Shown: one piece after another, positions 46,390 through 61,257 of the stretch
Position numbering within the stretch: position 1 is the stretch's first letter
How the letters are laid out: every line of letters begins with the position of its first letter
Source of the DNA: Nelumbo lutea
Taxonomy: Eukaryota > Streptophyta > Magnoliopsida > Proteales > Nelumbonaceae
Length of the DNA: 64,000 bases
NCBI GenBank assembly: GCA_022828595.1
Contig: JAKGHH010000005.1
Location: 59,391,655-59,455,654, forward strand
Direction: 5' to 3'
Translations under genes and position numbers: made by a program
The notes under the pieces: model-generated
The model's input: only the letters and a program-made list of their open reading frames with translations
What the model was told of the DNA's origin: nothing
Database searches by the model: none

Positions 46390-47260
46390 AACAAGCGTTA
46401 GTGAAATCGGTGAACCTGAATGATTCCCTCAGGGGAGCAAATCTGGCGGTCAAGGTTGTGGGCAACAAAAGCTCCATTCCGGTGTCAATTCTTTGGCTGA
46501 AGGTCTTGATGAATCAGTCAACTTGGTATCTGTGGCACTCAGGAGACGTATCCTATGCTTTCTGTGGGAGTGCACCAGAAATCCAAACACACCTCTTTTG
46601 AATGTCCTCTAACAAGAGCAGTTTAGCTAATGGCCCAAATTGGCTAATCCAGATGCCTTTACTGCATCAGGGACGTCAGATTTCTTAAACCGGTGGCGGG
46701 AAAGAAATCCTGGATTAAGGGACCTTAAGAATTTTTCCATGGCTAAAATTTTAGCCATCTTGAGGGCACTGTGGGATCATAGAAATGACGTGATCTTCAA
46801 GGGCAAGTCTCCAAACCCTCTAGAGGTCAGAAGACTGGCGGATAAGTATGTTTCAGATACAGAGGCTTTCAATTGACTTGAGTCCCAGTATCAAAATGAT
46901 CACTTTTCTCTTTCTACCTACCAGTTCTTTTCAACTCTCACTCGCTAGCAACAGTAGACGGATCTTGGAACCCAAAATACTTGCCCAGCCTCTACAGGTT
47001 TGTACTTATTGTCTTACACATACAATGTTTGTATTGGACAAGAACAACAATGCCATGCCATTAATGCCACAAAAGCTGAAATCTGGGCATTCATCAGAGG
47101 CGTAAGAAGATTCATTTTATTGGGAATCAGTCAAGCTACTCTTTTATCAGATGCAAAAGAGGTTTTGTTAAAGCTCAAAGGAGCCACTAGAAACATTGGA
47201 TGGAATGAACAGACTCTGCTAGAGCACATCAAGTATCTTCTTACTTTTTTTGTGATTTAA
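46390..47260 (+). pseudogene. LINE remnant: zf-RVT and RNase H (RVT_3) region
   Basis: The frames read CGSAPEIQTHLFFECPL, the zinc-binding CG...H.F..CP motif after plant L1 RT. They then read ILRALWDHRNDVIFKGK, the I...LW..RN..IF linker, and after a frame change VDGSWNP, KAEIWAF and LLSDAKEVL, the D, E and D blocks of the RNase H domain. The C-terminal N-AD-LAK block is not found, and several stops and frameshifts separate the pieces. It is the 3' part of an old L1-type LINE, with the RT proper missing. Confidence 0.7.
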
Positions 47261-48496
47261 AATCAATGAATGTAAACAAGAGGGATGTTAGCCCTGTTCA
47301 TACTATAGCGACGAGGGTAAATGTAAATAGAACTCAATTTTTGATCCCCAGACCTCTGCCTCAGATAAATCACTCGAGGTCTTATTTTGTACCCTTGATT
47401 TTGATGTTTCTAATGGATCCTTTGCTTATAAAAAAAATGGTGACCGTGAGTCCGGAATCATATGTTCTCGTCACTGTAATTTAAAACCTATCTTGAGCTT
47501 TTGATACAAAATTCCCTCCTTTCTACAGATCCACATAATGCAAAACCCTGTTTGGGGCGGGACCCATTTAAGAGAGAGAGGTGCGTTATTAGTTAGGTGG
47601 AGTGCAGTCTAGTTATCCCTATTATTAGTACTAGAATACGTAGAATCATTTTAGGCCTCAAACATTCTGATTTCTCTTCTCTGAGGAACCCTTGACAAAA
47701 GTGAAAAGGTATTAAAAAGTCACCTCACTTCAATTAAAGTGGAAGAAAAGCCAAAGCAACGGTGGGGTCGACCATATGGAGAATCAAAAGGATAACTCCT
47801 GAGACTGACATCCACTCTTTACAGTTTCCGTATTTCACAATGAAAATTCAAGCCTTCAGTTCAGCCTCACGATGGTGTGCGTTGCAGACTTGCAGTTGCA
47901 CAAAACCAATTTCGTGGTCACCATGACACTGTCATTTAATTTCCCCAAAGAGGAAGAGGAGGTGATAGAATGTTGATGTTTAACCTTTGGCATCCACATC
48001 AGAAAATTGAAAATTGAAAACATTAATTAGGTCCACCTTGGCATCCACATCAGAAAATTGAAAATTGAAAACATTAATTAGGTCCACCTTGGCATCCACA
48101 TCAGAGTTTGGTGCATGAGATAAAGATTATTAGAAGAATGCCGCTGGTGGAATATTAGTGTCAAAAACTCTTGCGATCGACTTTGTGAAAAATGTGAGGT
48201 TTCAGAAGTTAAAGACAAAAACTATCGTTATCTTTGAGAATCAAATTTGCATTTTGCTTCTTCCAACACCACCTATTTTAGCAGGTGTAAAAACTTGCAT
48301 TGCATATTTGCATCCTCACTCCTTTCACCTATTTTGCACTTTATAATTATTACCTCTCCAGTTAATTAAACCTCTGGGTTCTTTTCTAATAATAATAATA
48401 ATAATAATAATTACCTCTCCAGATCCAAGGCTTAAGGCTTTCCCTTGATAACAACTAATATCTGCCTTTGATTGTGACTGCAGAATTAGTGAACAT
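47261..48496. other. Intergenic DNA with a tandem repeat and (AAT)n
   Basis: Contains the 51-bp tandem repeat listed separately and an (AAT)n microsatellite at about 48388-48411. No gene recognised. Confidence 0.5.
47987..48106. repeat. 51-bp tandem repeat, two full copies and a partial third
   Basis: The unit begins TTGGCATCCACATCAGAAAA. Copies start at 47987, 48038 and 48089. The first two are identical and the third is cut after 18 bases. Confidence 0.9.
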
Positions 48497-48874
48497 GGTG
48501 TTTAGAAGCGTTAGTGTTTTTTAGATCGATTTTCAAGAAAATATGTTCATCCTTTTAAGACCCGATTTTCATAAAAAAAACGTTTCTACTACATAGGTTG
48601 TGAATAATACTATGCTGTTTGATAAGGCGATTTTTATTATCGTTTTTCATGTATATGTTAATAAATAAGCACCACATAGGATACATATCGATCAACGGTT
48701 GGAGAAAACGGTGGTATTTCATGCATCGGTAGGGTCACGATTTTTGAGGCATATCCAATTTTTTAATAATCGACTGAACCAAGCAATGAAATACAAGAGC
48801 GTTTGTTAAAATACTTATATAAATCCGATGTGACACTGTTTTTATGAAAAACGGCCACGGTTCCAAATATCCCC
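48497..48874. mobile_element. Nonautonomous element, 375-bp family, copy 2
   Basis: Full-length relative of 42678-43052 in the same orientation, with ends GGTGTTTAGAAGCG and, inverted, GATATTTGGAACCGTGG. Differences are mostly transitions. Confidence 0.75.
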
Positions 48875-50426
48875 AAAACATTCGGGGGTTCTGTAACTTA
48901 TAAACACTTTCCTACTTTTGTTTCTGATTGCAACCCATGGAAAGAGCCATATGTGCCAATTAAAGTGAATGGAGAATTAAGAAAACTTGCATTCTCTTAT
49001 AAGTTCCAAAACTTGGCAAATTCAATGAGTATCATCTCCAGAGGAGCAGTGTTGTTTTTATTCGACAGAACAATTATGGCGATTGGGACTTAAGAGTTGT
49101 GAGCGAAGGATGCCCTCTTAGCCCCATTAAGTAGTTTGTCCAAAATTTTCAATAACACATCCCTTTTGCTTTTGGCATGGGGGGTGCTATGTACTTTTAA
49201 AGCAAATAAGCAATTGAGGGTCAAGTCAAGACGGAACTAGTAGACAGCAGGCTACCGCTACACCATCCATCTCAATGACTTAAAAAGCTGAAAGAAGTGA
49301 CCAAGGCCACAAAAATAGTTCCACCAATATGGCAAAACCAAATTCACGGGCAACTCGGTGCCAATGAGAGCATGGCACGGGTCCTTCCATCTGGGCCGTG
49401 GTGGGGTTGGCTCTCGATTCTTCAATTCCATCAATCAATTGTATGAAGCCAAAGTCACACAAGGCAAAAGGACCAATTATCAGCCTAAAGGCTGCATTTC
49501 AAAGCAATGTAAATCAAAGAATCAAGGTAAAATTTACAGGTGTTTAGAAGGAGCATATAATTATGATCATGTAAAACTTTATTTCAGTTTGGATTTATTG
49601 GCGTTTAAATGGAGTGAAGTTTTAATCTCATCAAGCTTAAAGTTTTATATGGATAATCGATGTAAACTCTATATTAATTTTATCAATATAAAACTTTACA
49701 CTTTTTTACACGAATTTTAAAAAATATAACGATCTGGTTTCAGATGGAAACAGATTGGCTTGGATGCTCTGTTTTGCTACTGTGGTTGCTGTGTGGAACA
49801 ACCACTGTAGCTTATAACTGGGTTAAGGTGGGAGCTTTGCGCCAACAGATTCAGACCCGAGACTAGATTAAAATATTTACACTTACTTAATTAATTACAT
49901 TGTAAAATAGTGGGTTTTTTTAAAGAAAGGTAAAGTAATTTATTAAAAATGTATTAATTACTGTGAAATAAAGATGGTTAATAATTAATTACGCTTCAAT
50001 TATAAATCACCGCGATTAACACATGGGGAAATTAATACTATAATTAATATGGTTAAATTCTTACACATTGTAATTATTTTTGTACTTAATTATGATTAAA
50101 ATTATTGGACAATTTATGCTACAGGACCCTCCTATTGTGATAGATTCCCCCACCTATCACTACTTCCCAATTATACAACCTCATAAAAATTTATGACGTG
50201 AAGGAATCTATAAAAAGCTCATTATGTTAATTATTTTAATAATTCATTAGCATTAATTACTTCAAATTACCTTAATGATCATAAATTACTATTAATTTAG
50301 TACAAATGTTGTTAAATTAATGGAACTATAAATTGATAATTTTTTTAATTACTATTATGATCAATTAACTACTGTTATTTGCAATAATTATAATTTTAAT
50401 AACATAATTTACATAGTAATTTATAC
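48875..50426. other. Intergenic, AT-rich from 49870
   Basis: No coding exon recognised. 49870-50410 is dominated by TTAATTAA-like sequence. Confidence 0.5.
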
Positions 50427-50645
50427 CACGGTTCAAATTTTTGATACTTATCAAGCTGTAGCGGCTGATACATATCATATTGGTGGCCTCCCGGTATACC
50501 CTACAGGGAGAGTTTCGGAGTCTGACCTGGTTCAGGGGGTAGATGGGCCTTAAATTGACCCCTCTAGATTAGTTTAAAAAGCGAGCACAGATACAGGCCG
50601 ATACGCCCCAACCAATGTATTGACTTGTATGAATACTTTGAACCT
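50427..50645. repeat. Dispersed repeat with GGTTCAAA ends, copy 1
   Basis: CGGTTCAAATTTTTGATAC at the left and GAATACTTTGAACC at the right are inverted. The middle has GGTTCAGGGGGTAGATGGG. A related copy is at about 51715-51935 (TGATTCAGGGGGTGGAGGAG, CAATATTTTGAACC). Confidence 0.55.
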
Positions 50646-52950
50646 TGATCTATATTCTAAAACGCAGTTGTACATGTTAGCATACCCCCATCTTTCATTC
50701 TTAACCCATTTACTAGTTTTTTTGAGAATTTTTAGAGTTTTTGAAATTTTTAAAGTTGAAATAAATAAGAATTACAAGCACCCTCATCACATTTGTCTCA
50801 AATTATAGTACCTTTTAGGATATCTGTATTTTTTTTTTAATTTTCAAATATTTACAATTTTGGATTTGTTTCAGCACGTCACATCTATTATAAGTTTATT
50901 CTTTCAGGCTGTGTTTGTTTTAGATGTAAATGCAAATCAACCTAAAACTCCTATTTGTACGCGTTTATTTTCAGTGTAATGTTTACATCGGAAATTGATA
51001 TAAAAGGTTCCAACGGTTGAGCTTTTCATCGATAATCAATATAAATAACACATCAATAAACATCGATTGTCACACCACAAAAACCCCAACAATAGATTGA
51101 GTTTTACATCGATGAATTTTCCATCAAAAACAAACTAACTCAGAGTCCTCAAAGTTAACAAAACATTCCATGCGATTCTTCCTCAAAATGTCAGCGGTAA
51201 AGTCTTTTAACAAGTGAACCCGATCAGATTTTGATACTTTTGTTTTATGCTGACACCTAACAAGCTCTGATACGAGAGTTTTAATTGGATTTTTGGGCTT
51301 AAGGTCTATTTCATTTCCAACAGATAAGATAGTAGCTATGCCATTTAAAATCATTCAAACCATATCTTTTCATTGCAAAATCTGTTCATTTTTCTTCTAC
51401 CTAGCATTTTCCTTCTTGTCTCAAGGGTTCACACCTGATCACTTCCATTTGTATTGCTTCCCGTTTCACTTCATTTCTGTACTATTAATTGGTCATGGCA
51501 CAATAAAAATCTTATCTAAATAACAATAAGGTCATCAATGGCTTACAAAGCATTTTTTGGGGAGTTAATAATGGATATGCCTTTCGTACCTATTTATGTT
51601 TGTACGGGTAGAAAATATGGTAAGTTTGGTTTTGTTCACACTTGATTTTCACAGAATAAATGAGAGTGGGATAGATCAATTCATGACATGCGTGATGTAT
51701 TATAGGCTCTCGTGCAAGATTAAAACTATCGACATGTATCGGCCTATATGATTGATATGTATTATTTTGGGATATTTTTGATATGCCCCTATAGTCAATG
51801 TATTGAAGGTCTGACTGATTCAGGGGGTGGAGGAGACTTAAACCGATTTCAAAAAAAAAAAAAAAACAATATTGATTCACCTGAAATGCCCCTACTGACA
51901 TATTGGACATATCAATATTTTGAACCTTGCTCTCATAGAAAATTAATTGACCAATCGACTTTGAGTTTCAGCTGGGATTACCACATCAACCGATTGAATT
52001 CATGATTAAAATAATTAAGGAACACAAAAACAATAGAAAAATAAAATTGCAAAATGATTAGTAAAACGTAATCAAGAAAGATAAAAGTAAAGAAAAAGTA
52101 GAACTAAAAAAACCCAAGGCGTATAATGAACGATGGAGAAGGTGGTGGTGAGTTTTTTGAATGAAGAAGGTAACGCAATCCCTAGATTTATCAAGCTTGA
52201 TCTAATCCATCCCAAATAGATTTATCAATAATACCCGAAAATTGGTGGTCTGATTCGATATTTGATTCAATTAAAATTTGAATATGATTATATTATAATA
52301 TTTATTGATTTTAATATATAAATTTTATATAATTATATTTAAAATAATATATATATATATATTTATTTAGTATATTATATTTATATTAATTTATTATATA
52401 TAAAAATTAAAAAAAGAATTAACTTTTTATAATATTTTTATATCATAAAAAATTAAAACCGAATCAAATTAAATCTAAATTTATTAGAATTCAAATTCGA
52501 ATCGAAGTCTTCAAATCTAATTAGATTTTGAATCAAATTCAAATGTAAGATTTTAATAATCGAATCTAATTGGAAATTACAACCCTAATCCCAAATCTAA
52601 GTAATGGCGTGAGAATACATCTATGATATTATAAACGTATGATATCAAAATAGCTCACCAATCAAAACCCGTTTGAACTTTGAATGTTCACTTAACTTAA
52701 ACTAATCAACTTCTTAAGTGACTAAACATAATGAATTCAATTATTAATGACTTAATTGGATTCTTTAATTGACTAAACGAATTTAAATATTAAATAGTCA
52801 TCAAAATAACGTATAGTTTCTCGTTTCTACCAAAAGGTGTCTATGTTTCCGGGATGCGAGACGCTTTAGGAGGGAAAGTAGGTGAGGGGATCTGCTTCAG
52901 AAATAGGTGGCTTACAAGTACATCCACCGTACATTCGTAATATCTCTCGT
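50646..52950. other. Intergenic DNA with dispersed repeats
   Basis: Holds the second GGTTCAAA repeat (about 51715-51935) and a degenerate AATCGAATT-rich element at about 52240-52590 ending AATTACAACCCTAA. (TA)n near 52346. No gene recognised. Confidence 0.45.
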
Positions 52951-53568
52951 AAATATTCATTAATAAATACGGAAAATGTTTCAATGCATGATAGAATGTG
53001 CGTGTGAGGAGCAGATCTCGTCTCCGAAAATAAGGAGAGAAGGAAGAAAGGGTGATGGACCGGGTCGTGACTGTTACTCTGTTGGTCATACCAGAAGTCT
53101 CAGTTATTCAATGAAGATTGAAGATGACGGCCTTAAAACTGTCGCCTTCCCTCCTTCCAGGACCTTCTTCCCTGAGTGGTCGGGGCTGTGGGCTCTTCAT
53201 TCCGGAAATTTACAAGTGTCTCCATCAAGTTCTAGCCACGCGTAACGCCAGGTTTATGCTCTCCACACAAGTCGCTATCGACTATGGCCTGTCACCTGTG
53301 GGTGGCCTGTACGAGCCCAAGGTTTTTGCACGGTCGACCCTTACTTTACAATTCAAGGGGAAAGAAGGGAGGCCACTACTCCACCGCTTATTTTTTTTCC
53401 TTATAAATACGATGCTTAGCTTGCGGAATGAATAATCACAGAGAGATATCGCGAGAGAAGAAGTGAAAAGGAAAGAAAGGCTCTCCTTCTCTTCTTCCAT
53501 TTCCATCTTAAGTGCTGCAGTTGATCTCGCTTTCTTACATTCTTTCTTTTGCTTCTCATTCCGTCAAG
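52951..53568 (+). promoter_or_regulatory. Promoter and 5' leader of the inositol-phosphate synthase gene
   Basis: The sequence changes from AT-rich to balanced composition. A TATA box stands at 53402 and the leader ends GTCAAG before the ATG. No further motif can be assigned safely by eye. Confidence 0.6.
53402..53408 (+). promoter_or_regulatory. TATA box of the inositol-phosphate synthase gene
   Basis: TATAAAT in the context CCTTATAAATACGATG, 167 bp before the ATG. A start about 30 bp downstream would give a leader of roughly 135 bases without an intron. Confidence 0.7.
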
Positions 53569-56136
<2,568 letters not shown>

Positions 56137-56150
56137 AGCAATTTAAATTC

Positions 56151-56156
56151 AATAAA
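56151..56156 (+). terminator. Possible polyadenylation signal of the inositol-phosphate synthase gene
   Basis: AATAAA 15 bases after the TGA stop, a little early for plants but the only perfect hexamer nearby. Confidence 0.45.
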
Positions 56157-59100
56157 CTGTGGCTTCTTCATTTCTTTCTTTTTCGTCCCCGATTTTTTAT
56201 TTAGAGGTTCTAAGGATTTAGATAGATTATGTGAGGTCTGTGTGAAAACTGAAAACTTTGGGAGTGGTCCTTGCCTGCTGGTCCATTTATATGTTTCTCT
56301 CTTTCTTCTTTAATTTCCAGCCACAAATCGGTATCACATGATGATCGCTTGGATTGTTGGGTGGGTGTTGATGTCATAGGGAAGGAGGGAATGGCAACAT
56401 TTAAGGACTTGTGCAGGTCTGTTGTAACGTTTTCACATGTAATTGGTGGCATTATGTAAAAGGAATATTCTAGTCTTTTGCATGCACTACTTCAATTCCG
56501 TTACTTCGTTCTCATTAATTGTGAATCAACGTGACTCCTTCGCTTTTGGCTACACCGATGGAGGCAAGTCCAATGTGAAATTAATGGGCCCGGCCCAGCC
56601 CCAATTTACATATTTTTAATCTGGCCTCGTATGCTTCGAGCCCGCCTGTATAATTTTACATGGGGTCATTTAAGTATAGAACCCCCCTTTAACATCCCAA
56701 ATAGTGAAGACGGGCCTTTTGGGCCTCCAATATTGTGACTTAGCCATGGTCCATGGAAGACAGTTGAGTAATTTGTGTTAATCAGACGTAAGCTATCATA
56801 CGGCGTACACATGTGGGTGGGCCTTCTAATAACAATTAGTCTTAATAGGTAGAAAGAGATTTTATTTGTCATTCCTATGGGGCATGCATCTCAAAACATC
56901 CCAAATCCAGAGGTCTACGAGTACAATTGCAGCGATTTTCCATAGCCTAACGACGTTTGTGTTCTCGCGAGGATCATTATTTAATTGCTTCTAACATCTC
57001 AAGTAAAACCGTCTTTGTCCTTAAAAGCTTAGATTGGAAGACACTACAAAACCTTTCAAAGAAAACGCCGAGTCTGTTCTACCGTTCTTTACCTTCGCTT
57101 CACAAGTTTTAGTCTCACTTCCAAAGTGTATTTACCATGAAGACATTAACAACATTAAAGATGCCAATTTTTATTACTGATTCACGCTATTTTAAGATAT
57201 ATTTTATGCACCATAAACTTTACCAACTTCCCAAACTACATACTCCGTTTAAGGGAGGTATGTAGTTCATGTTTGGGTGCATCCTATTTCTAAAAAAGTA
57301 CTTTTATAAATCGTAAATTTTAGGGACAAAAAAGGTACTTTCTTAAAAATATAAAGGGGACCTCTTTAATAGTTAATTTTTGAGCTGAAGTGGACCTATT
57401 AATACTCTTTCCACCTCATTATGAAAAGTTCTGCCCAAATAAAACTCCAATACATGGTTTGGTAAAGGACCCATATATAGGATTGGATGCATATATAGCC
57501 AACCTAATGGATGTCTCCCATGTGGTAAATGAAGGATTCCCATCTGATAAGAACAAAATGGCCCAAATAACTCATTCGCATGACAAAAATAGCAAATAGG
57601 TGGGTTGGTGTAGGAAGTTTCCTTTTGGACCACAAATCCACAATAACAAAATTTTACCTCTTACAAGTGTAGGTGAGGTGGTGAGGCTTCGTGGGAGTGG
57701 TTAGGATGAAGGAAGATCAGAGGCATAAAATCAACTGGGAGATTAGGGCAAAGGGGAGTGGTGAGATAACCGAGTAGAATGAATGGGGAATCTAATGATT
57801 GAGTGAATCAGTGATCAAATGAATTGTTATAAGGGGGGGGTCCTCATTTATAAGGAGGGATCCCAAGGTCCCGAAAGAAAGGAATCAAAAGTGCTTAGTT
57901 CATATGAGGAAAGGAAATATTAGATTTGTTATCGGTCATTAAGGGGAACTGCTAGGGTTTCGACATGTGTCTTATGAGATCTCTCAAGGACTAACTTTCC
58001 TTTCATCTAAAGATTCTCATAATTCATGTGTGCTACTTCCTTTCGTGACCTACTTAACCGACGTGGTGTTGGTGACATCATTGTTTGGCGAGCACATCTT
58101 TTCTGAGCCTACATGGTGCCTTATCACATGCATCACTTAAGGCAACATGTTTAACCGATATTTAACTCCAATTCATAGCGACCCGCAGTTCTATAATGGC
58201 CTCAGGTTCATTGCAAGACCGCACACCTCTGAGGATCATCATAGAACCACGTGTATCTAAGGTTTATCGCAGAACTATGCGCATATAAAATTCATCACAG
58301 GTTGACATTAACTAAAATATGTCTTGACTCGTGTCGAGTACAAATTCATCACGAATGTTTGACAAGTCATATATTCATCGCCGACGTTTGAGGAGTTATA
58401 GGTTCATCGCAAGTAAATGATGAGTTATGGACTCATTGCAAACGTCCATATAGTATCACTTTGGTGTCTTCTGTACTTTGATGGACTGAGTGAGCACTAT
58501 GTACCTACAACAAGAATACTTCCAAAAAATAATTTTCCTTTTGGACTACAAATCCACCATAAAAGTGATCTTTGCTATTGTTGAGCAACAACGTAATTTC
58601 TGGTGTCTAAGGCCAACGGGTCCAATTTGTTGAGAAAAAGAAAATATCAAAAACTCTAGGAGTTAACCCAGGGGTGTAGACTCTAATGGTCAAATTAGCC
58701 GAGAATTGTGAGGGGTTAGACAAAGCAAAAGAGGAAACTTAGAGCTTAAGTCCGTATGTTTACTTCAATGTGGGAGTTCCTTTTATAGATGGAGTTGCCT
58801 TAGAAGAGGGGCAATTGAGAACAGGTGGTGGCAATTGACAATGATTGATGATGGATAACTAGGATACATCTAACCGGTGCCACATGTCAAAATCTGCAAG
58901 TCAGCCAAATATCCTTACATCACTTGTCCCTCACTCCTCCGTTCATCCTTTATGTCAGTAAAAGGATCATTCCAAGCCAAGGGTGTGTGACCATGGCCCA
59001 TACGGGTGTAGGCTACCTGTGTTTCATTGCTTGTGCCCCATATGGGCGCTGACATCATCCACGGTAGGTTCATACACAGGACGGGTGTGGAAGTCAACTG

Positions 59101-59820
59101 GTTGAAGTGGTGTATGAGACGACAGGGGGGGTCCCACTTCGGCATGTCCTTGAGCCAGAGTCGATGGGCAAACTGGCCCCGTATCTTGACATCATTTTGT
59201 CTCCTGAATTCAGTGCCACATGGAGTCCATCAGTTCGAACTGTTAGGTTGGTCGATTCATGGCCGTTTGATCAATTGAATTTAAACCGTACATTTTCCTT
59301 TGAATAAAGCGAAACTTCACCATTTAGTGACACATCGGCTTTACACAACCAATTCCACCAATTCCTTATATTAGCGAAAGTGAGGAACAAAATCTTAGTA
59401 TGGGTTGCTTGTGAATCGTGATCATGGTTGGTATAATTGAAGTGATTCATTATATCATAAATCGAGACCCACATAGAGGAAAAAATAATTAAAAAGGAAA
59501 AAAAAAAAAAGAAAAGGTTGTATACTTTTGATAAACTATTCAATCTTTTAGAGGCAAACTTGCAGTATGGGTCCCAATATAAAAGGACTACGTAAGGAAA
59601 GCCTTTAACTCTCCTTAATGGGGATTGGAAGGTCTGAGAGTCATTTAGTCCCACATTTTGATCTGAATGAGTGGGTGCATTTATTCTGTATATATCCATT
59701 TTAATGGTGAAAAGCCAACCTACTCATGGTGAAAAGAAAAGGATGAGTAGCCAACCTACTCATCCTTGCATCTGGACCCATTCAATTCTGGATCCCTATC
59801 TCCTATCGATCATCTTGCTG

Positions 59821-59937
59821 GGACCCATTATAAAGTTGTGGATCTTGAACTTCTTTAGACTCATTGATGTATCTGCCATTTTAGTTTGGCGGGATCCATT
59901 ATCAAGTTGCGGATCTTGATCTTCTTTAGACTTCATT
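59821..59937. repeat. Direct duplication of about 45 bp, 71-bp spacing
   Basis: GGACCCATTATAAAGTTG...TTCTTTAGACTCATT at 59821 recurs at 59892 as GGATCCATTATCAAGTTG...TTCTTTAGACTTCATT, with few changes. Confidence 0.8.
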
Positions 59938-59971
59938 TTAGCGTGAGCTTTTTGCGGATGTCTTAAAGAAT

Positions 59972-60201
59972 AAGGTGGTGTTTGGTGCATCTTTCCGGTT
60001 CATTTTTTGATCTGTGGGAAGCTCAAAAAGACTAAAAAAGGTCTTTTGTCATTTGGTGTCGCGTGGATCAAAAGAGCCAAAGATGAGCACAAGAAAATAC
60101 AAAAAAATGGAAAGTTTCAAATGAAGCTTTGATCTGCTGAAAATAACCTTCCCAACTGCTTTTAGCAGCTCAGAAGACCACGATGCGAACCACACCCCAA
60201 A
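59972..60201. repeat. MITE-like inverted repeat element
   Basis: The left end GGTGGTGTTTGGTGCATC and the inverted right end GGGGTGTGGTTCGCATCG pair with several mismatches. Noncoding interior. Ends approximate. Confidence 0.45.
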
Positions 60202-60610
60202 AAACTCAGTGCGTCTTCTTACCTAATGGGCTGTTAAGACTATTGGGCTCAGTGGAAAACAAAACTGCTTTAGGGAAGGTACTAGATAAACTTCAACACA
60301 AAAGCCGTTTATTTTGGAAGAAGGACATCAGATTTGGGCTTTCTGGAATTTTCATCAGGCATTGCTTATAGACCGTCCGGTCCGGGTGACGGGGTGAGGC
60401 CTATCTTGCAAAGTCAAAAGTCATCACGGGAAAGCCCTTCCAAAGGGCCACTGATTAACTTCAACATGGGGGCTCTATTTTATAAACAAATAATTATTAC
60501 TATAGCAAAAGACGATTAGAGTTAAACAAGAAGCTATGATTGTCCAAACACATATTGATCCTTGACTTTTCCATGATTTTCATGCATAGGGATTATGATA
60601 GGTACACAAA

Positions 60611-60793
60611 ACCGGATTCAGTCCTAGTAAAGTTGTCCTCACACTGTGTTCACAACCCTTTGCAGTCGTGCAGGGAGATATACAAATAGGTCCCTATTTG
60701 TATATTTTTATTAATGGGGAGATATTCTCGATGCACAGTTGCAAGTGACCGTGAACATGGTGTGAGAACGGTTTTGTGAGAATTGAATCAGGT
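60611..60793. repeat. Foldback MITE with a palindromic centre
   Basis: ACCGGATTCAGTCC...CTCACACTGTG and, inverted, ACCTGATTCAATTC...CTCACACCATG pair along both arms. The centre holds ATACAAATAG-GTC-CTATTTGTAT, a perfect 10-bp stem. About 183 bp. Confidence 0.8.
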
Positions 60794-60948
60794 ATACTAA
60801 CTATTAAAAATATGTCATTCCAAGATGAGCAGAGATAATACAACACAATAAGAACTCTAACGGAAAGAAATCATCAAAATAATAATCCCTCAGTATACTG
60901 GCAAACAGTATATTTTTAAGGGAAAATACTAATAGCCGATAAAGAAGT

Positions 60949-61247
60949 TCATGAAGCAACAGCTAGACCAACAAAAAGAGCCATTAATGGAAGCAGAAAC
61001 GAGGAAGCACCAAACTGCCCTTCATCTGAAGATGAAGAGTCGGAGAGAGAGCTCACAGGTCTAGGAGCTGGAGTGAGGGGGGAGCTCACTGATGACCCAG
61101 GTAGATAACTCAACGGAGACTCACTTGTGGGTGCAGGAACTGGAGATTCACCTGTATAGATCATAGGTGTAGGAGCTGGAGACATTGGTGCTGCCGGAGC
61201 TGGAGATGAAGCTCTATGAGAAGGAAACGAAGACTTGGGCGTGTAAG
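60949..61247 (-). CDS. Possible alternative last exon of the GPI-anchored lipid transfer protein gene
   Basis: After an acceptor GGTTGCAG (ending 61248), an open frame of 299 nt reads AYTPKSSFPS..., a Pro/Ser/Ala-rich linker, and a hydrophobic end (SSFLLPLMALFVGLAVAS) suited to GPI attachment, then a stop. The reading phase (first two bases complete a codon begun by G) is the same as that of the confirmed third exon of the gene at 62740-63983. Joined to exons 1 and 2 it would give 219 codons including the stop. I see no eight-cysteine exon between 61258 and 62740, so it cannot be a complete separate gene. It is either an alternative terminal exon or the orphan end of a tandem duplicate. Confidence 0.6.
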
Positions 61248-61257
61248 CTGCAACCAA

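Larger units (their letters stand above)
56157..60610. other. Intergenic DNA, 4.4 kb, repeats and possible LTR fragments
   Basis: No gene found. 56570-56650 has a GGGCCCGGCCCAGCCCC block like the hAT-like family. 57660-58140 and 58600-59000 have the look of decayed LTR or leader DNA (TATA-like TTTATAAGG and TTTTATAGATGG before short transcribed-like stretches), but no partner LTR could be shown. 58310-58450 has a degenerate 28-30 bp repeat around TTCATCGC. Confidence 0.4.

Noticed and set aside
49358..49720. 120-codon plus-strand open frame
   Set aside because: No motif or family resemblance, ends in AT-rich DNA and has no upstream promoter or splice partners that I can see.
56157..60610. 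Possible solo LTRs at 57660-58140 and 58600-59000
   Set aside because: I could not show TG...CA ends, target duplications or a second copy, so they are only mentioned as a possibility.
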